A stretch of 64,000 bases of DNA from Aphanomyces cochlioides. Its lineage: Eukaryota > Oomycota > Saprolegniomycetes > Saprolegniales > Verrucalvaceae. The stretch is from the NCBI GenBank assembly GCA_019828595.1, contig JAHQRK010000009.1, positions 1,798,001-1,862,000 on the forward strand, given 5' to 3'. Positions 11,061 to 21,199 of the stretch are shown in pieces. Position 1 is the stretch's first letter. Every line of letters begins with the position of its first letter. Under the pieces are notes generated by a model. The model was not told where the DNA came from. It saw only the letters and a program-made list of their open reading frames with translations, and ran no database searches. Both the position numbers and the translations under genes were made by a program.

Positions 11061-12500
11061 GTTTGATTGACACATGATGGCTTAAGGTCAGCTGTAAATA
11101 AATTCTATGAGGGGTAGATGACTGTCAATCTATGCTACACAGAGTGTATGCCTAAGTGAAACAATGGGCTTCAGTGAGTCTTGAGTTAGATGACGGGAAT
11201 ATTCGTCGTTTCTAGTGTCAATCCGATGTGCATTTATTGTACAAAAGAGTAGAATTACCCATGGGGCTATAAAAACTATGAACAACGTTGATTTATTCCT
11301 GCACGAGTCGCACCGATGCACATGACAGTGCAGATGCTCCTGGAATTCATTTTGTGATGAAATATTGACATGACCCACTTGTTTATATTGGCTTCCATGC
11401 TTGCCATCACCCAAGTGAGAATAATGAAATTCCAACAAGAAGTGTGACTCAAACTGGTATCAATCTTGTTTGCATTCTCGATGGCAAACGGAACCATGGA
11501 GGGTGGATTCGATGGCTCAAAGCTGTCAAACGAAAATCGTCCACGGCTACCTTATAATTTGCTTTTATGCCTTGTGATGCTTCTACGTCATTGCGGCCCC
11601 TCGTGAACTTCTCATCCAGTCGTAGAGCGTCGTACCCAATAAACATAGACACATCCGTTTTGTCGATCAAAAGGTCATCTTGTCGTGGTATCGCTCCTCT
11701 GTCATCTTTGTTATAATTGCATGAATGCTCGGTTGCGAATTAAGTGAATCCAAAAACCATATGCAATGCAATTCAAGTTACGTCTTGTGTTGTGTTTCAA
11801 CGGCAACCAAAAATGTTGAGAGCGAAGAAATGCTCCTCGGCAAGCAGAAGACTGCAGATCGGGCTAAACGAGGCATACGAAAGCGCAAGACTCGATTTCT
11901 CTCTCTTTGCTGGTCGCAAGATACAAGACGCTACTCTCTTTCATACTGTACGTTGGCTTGCGAAATTGCTCTACTGACTTACCCACTTCCTCTAGACAAG
12001 ACTGAAGAGATTTACCGTCAAACAGCCCTGAACTCCTAAATGGCTGCGACTCTCTTCCCTCGATGGATGGCCGACAGTCCATCCCCTTGATCTCAACCAT
12101 TTTGAAGCATTGGACAATATGCGATTCTCCATTGAATTAAGTGAAATTGCGAGCATCGTTGGATGTCCTTTGGGCGATGTGAACCAAGGAAGGAAAATCA
12201 AGGAGATGCTATGCATGAGATGTAAACGCAATTGACAGACGTGGCATTGAAGTCGGCAGTCTCTCCTATGGCATCTTACATGGCGACATCTTTTGGTAGA
12301 AGCAATCAACGCGAGTCTAGCGGTGGTATGAATGGGTATGAATGTTCGCTCTGACGTTGATGTGTCTTGGCATTCAGAGAGCTTGCAGGCTCTAAACTAA
12401 GAAACCATTCACAATACACATATCTTGTGGTTATCTCATCAAACAAACACATTAATACACTACGCCGCACGGCGAAATACCACGCCGTCATCAGGACACA
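11061..12500. other. Stretch without an identifiable gene
   Basis: Several short frames on both strands (for example minus 11449-11670 and plus 11725-12039) are open but mutually overlapping and show no known domain. I could not join the flanks of the retroelement into a longer frame, so I see no evidence that it interrupted a coding region. Confidence 0.4.
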
Positions 12501-13159
12501 TCACAGACAATGACGGTCACAGCGATTGCCATTGCGCTCATATCCAGGACGTTTGCAACCTTCCACCGTGCATCGCTTACCTACGTTGACCATGAGAATG
12601 AGAATTACCCACCCAACCACCTCCACCGTGAGCCCAACACAAGCCACGAAGCAAGGCGGTCTTCACACAATTCTCCATCTTGCATGGTTTGCCTCCACCA
12701 TGTGCCCAGCAGAGACCTCGCGCTTTACTGCGGTTGGGACATCCACCGACTATACACTGCTTGGAACCCCCTGAGTCAAGTCGTCAGGCGATTCCATTCA
12801 GTGACTTTATTTACCATGTTTCCAGCAGCGTCCACCGGTCTTGGCCCCACTGAGACAGTTGGGAACCATGCAGCGTGGGCCTCCCTACGCAAAAATCTCT
12901 GTCATCGGTTGGCATTGTACGCGATACATACCCCATGTCGAATGCACGCTCTGCGACTGACTACCAAGCGTTCACAGCCTTGATGCTGGCATTGATGCTG
13001 AACCGTCTTCTCGGAACTTTGGTTATCGAGTTCGACCGTGTCGGTAGAGGCGGGGGAGTCAAATTGAGTGTCCGTGTGGTTGAGGACGAAGTGGAGCGAT
13101 AGCTTGGACATGACGACGAAAACCGGAATGGGTGGCTTGGGAGGCGATGGCTTGATCAT
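12501..13159 (-). CDS. WRKY19-like Cys/His-repeat protein (intact, four exons)
   Basis: Exons 13159-12932, 12884-12815, 12770-12621 and 12580-12501 join through three GT-AG introns (47, 44 and 40 nt) into 175 codons with stop at 12501-12503. After an N-terminal Pro/Val-rich part come five short modules of the form C-x4-C-x8-12-C-(x)-H: CQHQGCERLVVSRRACIRHG, CMVPNC...CWKHG, CIVGGCPNRSKARGLCWAHG, CKMENCVKTALLRGLCWAHG and CTVEGCKRPGYERNGNRC. Each module ends in a short basic/Gly step, a likely zinc-binding tandem. Such proteins are named 'WRKY19-like' in oomycete annotation, yet no WRKYGQK is present and no function is established. A dead copy lies at 3610-3999 and a second intact one at 51050-51771. 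The start codon could be an internal Met near 13111; upstream exons are not excluded. Confidence 0.75.
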
Positions 13160-14660
13160 CGAAATGCAAATCCCCAGTCAGCTTGGCAGTATCCAAGAGG
13201 TGGTTCGGCCCAGAGAGAAGTCCAGAAATGTTGGGGAATGGGAACATTTCCTGACTGTGACGCAAGATGGCCCCAACTCTATTGGGTACATATCAACCAC
13301 GTAATTGGTTGAATGGGACAGAGGTCGGGAAGGCGACCAAGTTACCAGCGTCTCGAACACACGCTCGCTCGATCTCTCTGTCCTTTGTCCAACGAACAAA
13401 CAAGGCTTCGGTCTCGCGAGATTGACTTCCGCGTGGCTGTCGCATTCGGATTCCACGGTTGTCTCTTTTGATAGGAATCCTCGGAACTGCCTGGCACAAC
13501 GACCAGGTTTGGAAGCACCGATAGGTTCGTAATTCTCAACTTGGATAATTCCCAGAAGACCAAAACCTACAAGAGGATTGTATATAGTGACGTGAGGCGT
13601 GGTGAATCTTGCAGCTCCATTTTGCGTGAGCAGGTAGCATCATCCAGATTATCCATCACAAAAGCATCCGACCAGACCTGTCGATTTTGGCAGTTTTACT
13701 TCGTGTCTTTGCCGCCTTGAATGCATCGCCGCACTTGTCACGCCAGCGCCAGAGAACCACCCAGACTGATTTGCGACCACTTCGTACGTTCAGGCTGGTT
13801 CCACATGTTAACTGTGACGTCACCTATAAGACGCCTCCCGTGCAAAATCCATGGTATCTGAAATGGCCAAACACGAAACCATCATGACTGGAATGCGGCG
13901 TTCTAGCTCTGCCACCTGGACTGTGCAATCTGCAGTGTGTTGAGCGCGTTTCACTGTTCTATGGGGGTCAATTTCCGAAGCCCATCAATGTACTTTACAG
14001 TCATCCCAGCTCCAACAATATTGCGCGGACAAAGCGAGTACGAGTTAGTGTTTCGTGCACCAAACAAACCGAAATTGATTTGTCTCGCTTCAAGTGACGA
14101 ATGTGGGCATGCTTGAGTGATTGGGCGAGCTCCTAGTAGCTCCTTGCGCCATTTCATGCTCGCGATGTCCATTCAATCGTAATCACATTACAGTACACAT
14201 GATAGCACTTGCAACCCAAACTGAGGGGGTGAGGCTACAGAAAATGTTCATCTCATTGTGAGTTCAAATATTTGTATGTGAAGGCGTAATATGTTTCTTG
14301 AACAATTAATCTCAAGAGGTCACGCAACAGTGAACTATGACATCCAGCATAGTGGAAATGCCCATCTCTGTTAATGGAGACAATACTGAGCTGACGCGAT
14401 CTTTGCCATGGGCCGTGAGCACATTTCGATGGACGAAATGACGCGAAGTGTGTGAAGTGAGTAGAAAAGGTACGGGATGAGATTCGACCACGTTGACTTA
14501 GGAGGATATGTTGATGAACATGAAAGGTTTTGGTGTGGGCTGTAATGCCTGTGAACGAACAATGCATGCAGTTTGTAAGTTTGATAGCAACGATGTCCCA
14601 CCAATTCAGCAACAATTGTTCTCGATTCAGAATGATGAACGACCCAACAGCGAAACCGAA
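13160..14660. other. Stretch without an identifiable gene
   Basis: Overlapping short frames on both strands show no domain I recognise. Sequence composition is similar to the surrounding mobile DNA. Nothing structural was seen before the MITE at 14669. Confidence 0.4.
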
Positions 14661-14668
14661 TATTTATA

Positions 14669-14891
14669 GGAAATGACTATTTCCCCCCCTAAAATTCATT
14701 TTTGATACATTCTTGCCCTTGCTTCCCAAAAATCGACTGCCATTTAAGAGCTCTTAACTACTGCAAACACTTAAAATGTGCCAAAGTTATGGGGCGTCAT
14801 CGCGGGAGCTCACGGCCATGCCCCTAAGTGTCGGAAATGCTAGGCATAAATGTATCAAAAATGAATTTTAGGGGGGGAAATAGTCATTTCC
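14669..14891. mobile_element. MITE copy 1, 223 bp, 8-bp target duplication
   Basis: The ends GGAAATGACTATTTCCCCCC and its reverse complement form long terminal inverted repeats that extend inward through a TAAAATTCATTTTTGATACAT-like stretch. The element is flanked by TATTTATA at 14661-14668 and 14892-14899, a perfect 8-bp duplication. It has no coding capacity. A second copy is at 62038-62265. Eight-base duplications are typical of hAT-type (and a few other) DNA transposons, so it is probably moved by a hAT-like transposase that is not in this window. Confidence 0.9.
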
Positions 14892-14899
14892 TATTTATA

Positions 14900-15704
14900 T
14901 CGGGATATTCCCCGTCAAAAGTCGAAAATGTAGGAATTATATTTGATATTTTGATGAATCGTAAAACAATACTATTAATAGTAATCCAATATTTTCCATG
15001 TTGTTTTGAAAAATACCCCACACAATAACTTGATTAAAGAATGAAATTTGTTTTGACACAAATTTTTACCAAATTTTACGACCGAAATTCCTACGACACA
15101 TCGAACGTATAAAATCTCTTAATATTGACCAATCATGTTGTTTGTATCTTCTAACAAGTGTTTCAAGCGTGTGCCAAAGACCATTCAGACTATTTAATTT
15201 GTTGGACAGAGTAGTTTTGGCGTTTTCAGTTGTTTGTGGTCATGGTGGAAAGACTTCTCGGCGACCAATTTGGCAAGGCCTCGCGTGGACCAAATTACTC
15301 TCTGGCCGAGGATGTTAATAGATATCCAAAGAGGGGAGCTTGGCAAGCTTCACTCAAGTCCAAAACTACATGCTCGATGAGGCTGAATCAAACTAGAAGA
15401 TAGTGCAACCGACGTTAATGCAAATATAACTCATAAATATTTGCATTGACGAAAAATTGGTCATCGTATCTTTGTCGAGAAACTAATTCCAATTCGTTCA
15501 ACTTCACAGTAATATCCAATTAAAACAAGGTAAAATAGATACTATGAATTTAATGGTTAAAAATTGGGATTCTCAGCCAATATACATTCAAGCAATGAAC
15601 CGACACGTCAATGAATTATCCGGATAATAGGCTGTAGAGAATATTTTCTTCATTCAATCAATGAACCGACACGTCAGTGAAGTATACTTGCCGTCCGGCT
15701 GCAT
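14900..15704. other. AT-rich non-coding stretch
   Basis: No gene found. It contains the palindrome TTATCCGGATAA (15616-15627) about 90 bp before the first recognisable MULE codons, and two copies of an AATGAACCGACACGTCA(A/G)TGAA repeat near 15594 and 15660. Confidence 0.5.
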
Positions 15705-17870
15705 TTGGTCATACAGTCAGTCCAATTACCATATTACGTGACGCGAGACATCATTAATAACAAGGCAGACCATGACTTTGGGACGCTGGTGTACGTCCGC
15801 AAGTGCCTGGACGAACTAGGATTGGCCCATGGTTTCAGGGTTGTGTTGGTGCGACGTTCCAGCAGTTCGGGTTCTTGGCTTGTGCTCATCCGGACTGCTC
15901 TTTTTCCGTGCGAGTCAGTAGGTTGGTCAACGATAGCGTCAAAATATCGTCGATGAACCTGACGCACAACCATACATTATATCACGAAACACCATGCCGT
16001 AGAAATGAAGGTTTTGCGTCATGAAATGGTATGTAGTTTATATTCTCTTCACTGCGCGTTGTATTGTATTGAGTTGTGTTGCTGAGAGCTAGCATTTTGC
16101 CTCACTGTCCTGGCTTAGTCTACTGCTGTATTTGTAGTGATCTTTATGTGACCGGTTGAGTATTGGCCCGTCATTTGACAGTTCATATACACTGTGTTTT
16201 TACCTGAGATTTACAAAATCTTACTCTGCTGCATAGATTGTTCAAACCATCCTATATGCGTGCCCATCAGCCTGGACGGATCCTAACGCCCTCACTGGGA
16301 AAGAAATGCAAGCGGCTATAAAACATATTCACGGCTGTAGTGTGTCGACATCAGCAGCGAGTAGAGTACGAAGACATGGAAGTCTCCTTCGTAAAGTTAG
16401 AAGATTACTTCCGTTTCCTCAAGTCGGCCAATGATAATACCCTCGCGGAAGTTGATACTTACGAAAATCATTTTTATCGCAGTGTTTTGGCTCCAGGTTT
16501 TGCCATTCATACCTCAAAACTTTGCCAAAACCTTATTGCCTTGCAATGTAACTATATACTATTCGATAAGATTAATCTCGTCGTAGGCTGTCATCTAAAG
16601 GACGTCATGAATACGTCAGGGTTCTTTTGGTAGCATCTACAAAAGATCCAAACAATGAACTGCTCCCTCTTGGTGAGTTATGTAACATCTATACTTCATG
16701 TAACTTCTCGTAGCCATCGCAATAGTTCCTGCAGAAGACACAGCCAACTGGACATGGTTCTTGCAGAAGCCAATTTGTTTTCGTTTGATCCAGTGATAAT
16801 TTCTGATCGTCAAAGAGGTTGTGTATAGGTTGGTTCATCTCTATGTTTACTGTCTACCTTAGGGTTAATTCAAGCCGGCAAGAGTGTTCTGCCTGATTGT
16901 CATCACCGATATTGTCTTCACCACATCGTCGCAAACATCAAGAGTACGAAGGGTCATTGGTTGACCTCAGCTGAGGAAGTCATTGTTTATCTCATGGCTC
17001 GAGCAGACTCAGCTGATACTTTTCATCGACTCGCACAGAGACTGCTCGAAAAAAACGCGGATATGCAGTGCTTCCAACATTCTTATTTTGATTGTACAGG
17101 AGCTTATCGCTACCTTACCGACGACACACGGCTTCCAAGGGGAAACTGGGTCACATACGCTATCCCTCAGGCAACATTTGACAATGTGACTTCCAACATG
17201 AGCGAGTCTGCTGATAAATGGCTTGGTTCAGAGCTTAGAGCTTCGGACGTGATGGCAATGTACTTCAAATTCCTCCTCCACCTCGAAAATGTAAACGCTC
17301 GAAGGTAAATTTATGCTCCAATATTTGTCTAATAAATGCTTCAGCAAGAAGTCGTCCGCGTGGTCAGACGGCTCAGTTACCCCCCCTATCATGCGAAGCA
17401 GTACGACAATACGCTTGTTGCGTCGAGAACAATAACTGTAAGTTGTCTGACATGGTGTATGCAAATTATGTGCCGTAGTTACACGAATGCCAACGGGAAA
17501 ACACGTTTCTTGCCTTATACGACAAGGAAACATCGACTACCCCCCATTTATGGCGTGACGTGAGTCTCTTGGACGGCACATGCGACTGCGGGCTCTGGTT
17601 CGATCTACGAAAGCCATGCATCCATGCTATAGCATGTTTGAATTTTTGTCATATTGACCCCTGACGCGCTTTGACAAGTGTTATTCTGTTGCGAGGAACA
17701 AGGCTTTGTATGCCGAATTCCTCACACCCGTTGCCCCGCTTGATCTTGCAAGAAACGAAAGAAGCCAAGCTCCTGTTGCTAATTCAACAGCAGAGTCAAC
17801 CGTGAAACCAGGCCCAAAGATAAACAAACGAAAAAAGTCGAACGGAATGAGGGGATAAAACTGAAGCAGT
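15705..17870 (+). pseudogene. MULE-type transposase with introns and SWIM zinc finger
   Basis: Read through introns and several frameshifts, the order is that of MULE transposases: an N-terminal FAR1/FLYWCH-like domain (FGFLACAHPDCSF...NLTHNHTL, 15840-15990); a helical SFVKLEDYFRFLKSAND block (about 16385); the MULE core HLKDVMNTSG...LPLAIAIVPAEDTANWTWFL (16590-16760), IISDRQ (about 16800) and LPDCHHRYCLHHIVANIK (about 16890-16940); and a SWIM finger, CDCGLWFDLRKPCIHAIAC (17585-17640). At least five short introns with GT-AG ends are still visible, for example 17309 to about 17343 and the one ending before GLIQAGK. Frameshifts near 15838, 16370, 16615 and 16765 and loss of the first catalytic Asp (the LDG expected near 16545 reads LQ) show it is dead. 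Terminal repeats were not identified. Confidence 0.8.
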
Positions 17871-17905
17871 TCTAATTGCAACTACCACTTGTTGGATTCA
17901 GTGTG

Positions 17906-18058
17906 GTGACTTGGAATATCACGGGTCATATTACCAGTCGAGTGTTGTGACTAGGAATATCACGGGTCATTTGGAGTGTGACACATAGGAATCGTGCTTA
18001 CAGCAGAGAACAGACTCGTTTTTCAGAACAAATATTGACTAGGAATATCACCGGCCAT
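17906..18058. repeat. Three copies of a 24-bp repeat upstream of the interrupted gene
   Basis: GTGACTTGGAATATCACGGG at 17906, GTGACTAGGAATATCACGGG at 17947 and a third copy (TTGACTAGGAATATCACCGG) at 18035. They lie 70-220 bp before the ATG at 18128. The core AATATCACCGGCCAT resembles the AATATGACCGGCCAT core of the tandem exons at 20.1-20.8 kb. Confidence 0.75.
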
Positions 18059-18173
18059 AAGGAGTGTCGCACATATGACTTGAGACATCCGGAAGAATTA
18101 TTGATATTCGGATGATATATTTTGAAAATGGACGGCCAAGTGAGCAGTGAAGTGCAGAGCTCTCGTCTTGTTA

Positions 18174-18374
18174 CAGTGGTGGAAGTAATGATATGCCAGT
18201 GTGGTTTATCACTCGCAGCTATCGATAAATCAACTCAATAACTAAATGAATGATACACAGTGGTGAATTGATCATACACAAGCGAGGAAAGTACTCGCGG
18301 CACCAACAACTTCAGTTTTCACCGAGCAACACGCACGAATGTATAAAGGCCAAAGAAAAAATGATATGCCAGTC
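18174..18374. repeat. Left IR/DR end of the Tc1 element
   Basis: The outer site (18174-18199) contains AATGATATGCCAGT; an inner copy of the same 14 bases lies at about 18360-18374, some 180 bp inward, in direct orientation. In related elements both sites are bound by the transposase PAIRED-like domain. Confidence 0.8.
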
Positions 18375-18390
18375 ACAACGAAAATGTTGA

Positions 18391-19395
18391 TTAGTACTTA
18401 ATCTTTGAACCACGACTAGCTACAACCATTTCGCATCGCCTAGTCATGCTATCAACGAGTTTCTTCAACAAAGACAAGTCGATCTCATCCCAAACTCGAC
18501 GGATGCAAGCCTTCAGATCCGCCTTGTTCGAAAATTGTCGTTTTCCGTTGTCGTAAACTCTTCGGGACATAATCCCCCATAAGTTCTCGATCGGGTTTAA
18601 GTCCGGAGACTTAGCTGGCCACTTGACGGTTTCAATCGAGACATGGGGCTCCGCAAACCATTCCGAAACTGACTTCGCCGTGTGAATCGAGGCGTTGTCT
18701 TGTTGGAAACGAAAGTCATTCCCGTGATGGAAATGAGCAAACGGCAGCAAAAAATTGGAAAGCGTATCGATATACGCTTCCGAATCTTGCTTGCCTTCAA
18801 GGAAGACAAGATCAGACTTGCCTTTGGAGCTAAATGCTCCCCAAACCATGACACTCCCACCGCCATTCTGGCGCTTCGAGAAGTGCTCACGGCGGCGAGA
18901 CAGGTCTGCCCAGTAATAATTGAAACCATCCGGTCCGTCGAGGTTCCATTTCTTCTCGTCGGACCAGATGATCTCATTGAACTGGTCAGCCCAGTCCCGC
19001 GCCTCAGACGCCCAAAGCACACGGGCTTTTTTGTGGGCTGGAGTCATCATCGGCGCAGCAAGTCGCTTCTTGAACTTGAGTCTGCAGCTCTTGTTGAGGA
19101 GCTGACAGACTCGACGAGGTCCAACTGGAAGAGAATGGCGCTTGATTAGTTCTGCAGCAGTGTACTTTCCAGTACACGCTGCTCGAATCATTCGGCGGTG
19201 GAGGGCGTCGTCGACAGTTGGGCGGCGGCCTGTTGATCGGGCCGTTCCATACGACCCAGGATCACGTAGGAAGCCTCGCACACAACCACGAGATCGTTTG
19301 ATCTCGTTGGCTATGTACGAGATTGTTTTGCCTTCACGGCGGAGGACGAGAATTTCGATCTTCTCGTCGTCCGTCAAAGGGTCGCCTTTGGGCAT
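18391..19395 (-). CDS. Tc1-like transposase (DD34E)
   Basis: From the Met at 19395 (MPKGDPLTDDEKIEILVL) the frame gives 334 residues, the normal Tc1 length; the same frame is open further upstream to 19515, but that 40-residue extension is atypical and I prefer the internal Met. N-terminal helix-turn-helix halves (about residues 8-110) include the GRRP linker (GRRPTVDD). The catalytic triad is complete: D in WSDEKKW (about residue 160), D in FQQDNASIH (about 250) and E in SPDLNPIENLWG (about 285), giving a DD34E spacing. No stop or frameshift was seen. The protein cuts at the terminal repeats and reinserts the element at TA. Confidence 0.93.
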   Translation of the reverse strand: MPKGDPLTDDEKIEILVLRREGKTISYIANEIKRSRGCVRGFLRDPGSYGTARSTGRRPTVDDALHRRMIRAACTGKYTAAELIKRHSLPVGPRRVCQLLNKSCRLKFKKRLAAPMMTPAHKKARVLWASEARDWADQFNEIIWSDEKKWNLDGPDGFNYYWADLSRRREHFSKRQNGGGSVMVWGAFSSKGKSDLVFLEGKQDSEAYIDTLSNFLLPFAHFHHGNDFRFQQDNASIHTAKSVSEWFAEPHVSIETVKWPAKSPDLNPIENLWGIMSRRVYDNGKRQFSNKADLKACIRRVWDEIDLSLLKKLVDSMTRRCEMVVASRGSKIKY

Positions 19396-19507
19396 GAACT
19401 GAGACCTAGATTGATTGCTCACATGAGGGCAAGGATTTGGGTCATCAGCATACCAGTTGTGGTGCGTGAGTCTTGAGTTGAACGAGTCAAAACAGCAAAT
19501 GAGCAAA

Positions 19508-19707
19508 AGTGGCATATGATTATTTCCCGCTTAAAAATCTATTCCCGCCATTTTCGCGCCTATCTGTCCACCCGAGTGCGCGGGAATGTCAGCTGAAGCC
19601 AGTACAAACTAGTTGCTTTGATTGGTGCAAACTTCTCGTTTTAATAACCAATCAAAACATCAATATAGCTGGATTTGCAGGGTGGCATATCATTACTTCC
19701 ACCACTG
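19508..19707. repeat. Right IR/DR end of the Tc1 element
   Basis: The outer site (19682-19707) is the inverted counterpart of the left end. An inner copy, GTGGCATATGATTATTTCC, lies at about 19510-19528, about 175 bp inward. This mirrors the left side. Confidence 0.8.
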
Positions 19708-20096
19708 TATGTGCATGGTGCAAAACTGCGGCTACATTCATACCTTGAAGCAGCAAGGTGTGCACTACAACAAGTACCAAAAGGTTGAAAACATCACGAG
19801 CAGAGAGCTCGCAGGTGCGTTCATACTTTGATTCTTACTATATTAATTCTGGTGAATTCCGACGAAAAAGCAGCAGATTGGCAGTCTAAGGACGAGACCT
19901 CCATGCGACGCTACAGGGCCGAGAGAATAAAGGCTCTGTACAAGCGTCAAAGCGAAGGGTGCGCAAATCTACAGTCAATCTACGATGTTGTTTCAGGCAA
20001 CAGTCGATTGTTGGCTGAAATATGCAAGAAATTGGACATATCAGTACCTTCACAAGGTACGCAGTGTTTTGCTCACAAAGTCTAGACCATTCGTAG

Positions 20097-20848
20097 ATGA
20101 AGAACAACCAACTGATCACTTGGTGACCATGCATGTGAGCAGCCAATAGAAGGGTGAGATTATGTGTGATTTTGTATACTAACTTCTTTCATTAGGAACA
20201 TCAAAAGAGATAGATATGACGACTGCGAATGTGGCCGGCCAAGAGAAGGGTGAGATATGTATGTATAGGATGATGTATACTGAGGGTTCACAGGAAAGGC
20301 AAAAGTGATTCATAAGGTGACCAAGAATATGACCGGCGAAAAGAAGGGTGAGATTATATGCGATTTTGTATACTCCGCCATTCTAATAGGAAAGACGAAA
20401 CAGGTGTTCGCGACAAAGAATATGACCCGTCATGAGAAAGGTCAGATTTGTATGAGGTTTTGTATGTAAAATGTGACAATTGCAACGTCAAAAGAGGTAG
20501 AAAAGTCGCAAAGAATATGACGGCTCACAAGAAGGGTAGTATTTGTATGGGATTTTGTATACTAATATGTTCTATAGACAAATCAAATGAAGTTACGACG
20601 ACCACGAATTTGACTTGGTGATGAGGAGGGTGAGATTTGTATGCGTTTTTGTATTTTTTTCTCTAGAAAAATCAAATGAGGATGTAATGACAGCGAATGT
20701 GACCGGCCATGGGACAGGTAAGATTTGTATGGGATCTTGTATACTAATATATTCAGCGGAAAAGTCAGATAAGGTGACTTCGCATTTGAACAGCCAAAAG
20801 AAGGGTGAGATTTTGTATTGGATTTTGTATTCTAATGTGTGATAATAG
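20097..20848 (+). repeat. Tandem array of exon-plus-intron units (~96-bp period)
   Basis: Eight consecutive units each hold an exon-like part of 48-57 nt and an intron-like part of 37-45 nt. Introns are at 20154-20195, 20250-20293, 20348-20389, 20441 to about 20485, 20536-20577, 20630-20666, 20718-20756 and 20805-20848; most start GTGAG(A)T and share the inner phrase GATTTTGTATACTAA before the AG. The exons share AA(T/G)(A/G)TGACCGGCCA-like and AGAAGG ends and encode variants of GK-x-K-x6-TKNMTG-x-K-K. Confidence 0.85.
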
Positions 20849-20997
20849 GAAAGTCAGCTAGCCAGTTGAAGCGCAAACGCGATATGGATGCCAAGGACAT
20901 GACCATTCAAATTGCTGAACGTGAAGCCATATTGTCAGTGCACCGTGCACTTAACAGTAGCGGTCGCACCAAACGTGGTCACCAAGCTAAAACGTAG

Positions 20998-21199
20998 ATT
21001 GTATGCGACTGTGTATTGCTTGAAAAAGGTCACCGATTGATGTTGAAAGCAAATATTCTGTGTTTATCCGGATAATTATCCGGACGTCTTATTTAGGCAA
21101 TTAGAAGAATTTCTGCCGGATAGAGCCTTTCCCTCATATCAACAGCTTCAGGGGGTCTGAACAACAGTAGTACTGTTTTAATGAGTGAATTTCTCCTCG
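20998..21199. other. Short intergenic stretch with two TATCCGGA motifs
   Basis: It contains TTATCCGGATAA (21064-21075) directly followed by TTATCCGGA (21076-21084), about 130 bp before the next transposase remnant. No gene seen. Confidence 0.5.

Larger units (their letters stand above)
18174..19707 (-). mobile_element. Intact Tc1-like DNA transposon (IR/DR type), 1534 bp
   Basis: The element begins CAGTGGTGGAAGTAATGATA and ends with the inverted counterpart TATCATTACTTCCACCACTG, flanked by TA at 18172-18173 and 19708-19709. The transposase is a single undamaged minus-strand frame. Each end carries a second, inner copy of the terminal motif, the IR/DR layout known from Sleeping Beauty-like Tc1 elements. 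All parts needed for autonomous movement appear to be present. It sits inside exon 1 of the gene at 18128-20997. Confidence 0.93.
18128..20997 (+). pseudogene. Gene with tandem short-exon array, interrupted by a Tc1 element
   Basis: ATG at 18128 opens a frame that stops at the Tc1 boundary (18172). Removing the element and one TA joins it in frame to the sequence resuming at 19708, which continues to a donor at 19815. A 59-nt intron ends at 19873; the next exon (19874-20056) encodes a basic, helical stretch (MRRYRAERIKALYKRQSEG). From 20097 come eight tiny exons of 48-57 nt, each followed by a 37-45 nt intron, then a last exon 20849-20997 with a basic tail (GKSASQLKRKRDMDAKD) and stop TAG 20995-20997. 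All array introns sit at phase 1 inside a Gly-type codon, so exons are symmetric. Decay is visible: TAG in the first array exon, a lost acceptor near 20485, stops in the exon at 20578-20629. No family recognised; it may be a host gene or an accessory ORF of a transposon. Confidence 0.7.

Noticed and set aside
12510..12983. Plus-strand frame of 157 codons opposite the WRKY19-like gene
   Set aside because: The minus strand gives repeated Cys/His modules with conserved splice sites; the plus frame is its shadow.
12501..13159. Calling the Cys/His-repeat proteins true WRKY transcription factors
   Set aside because: No WRKYGQK motif and no WRKY zinc-finger spacing; the database-style name is kept only as a label.
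18391..19515. Longer start of the Tc1 transposase at 19515
   Set aside because: It adds 40 residues not typical of the family and overlaps the inner right repeat; the Met at 19395 gives the usual length.
20097..20848. Regular spacing reminiscent of a CRISPR array
   Set aside because: Repeats are diverged, ~96-bp period, and resolve into exon and intron parts with GT-AG ends; the genome is eukaryotic.
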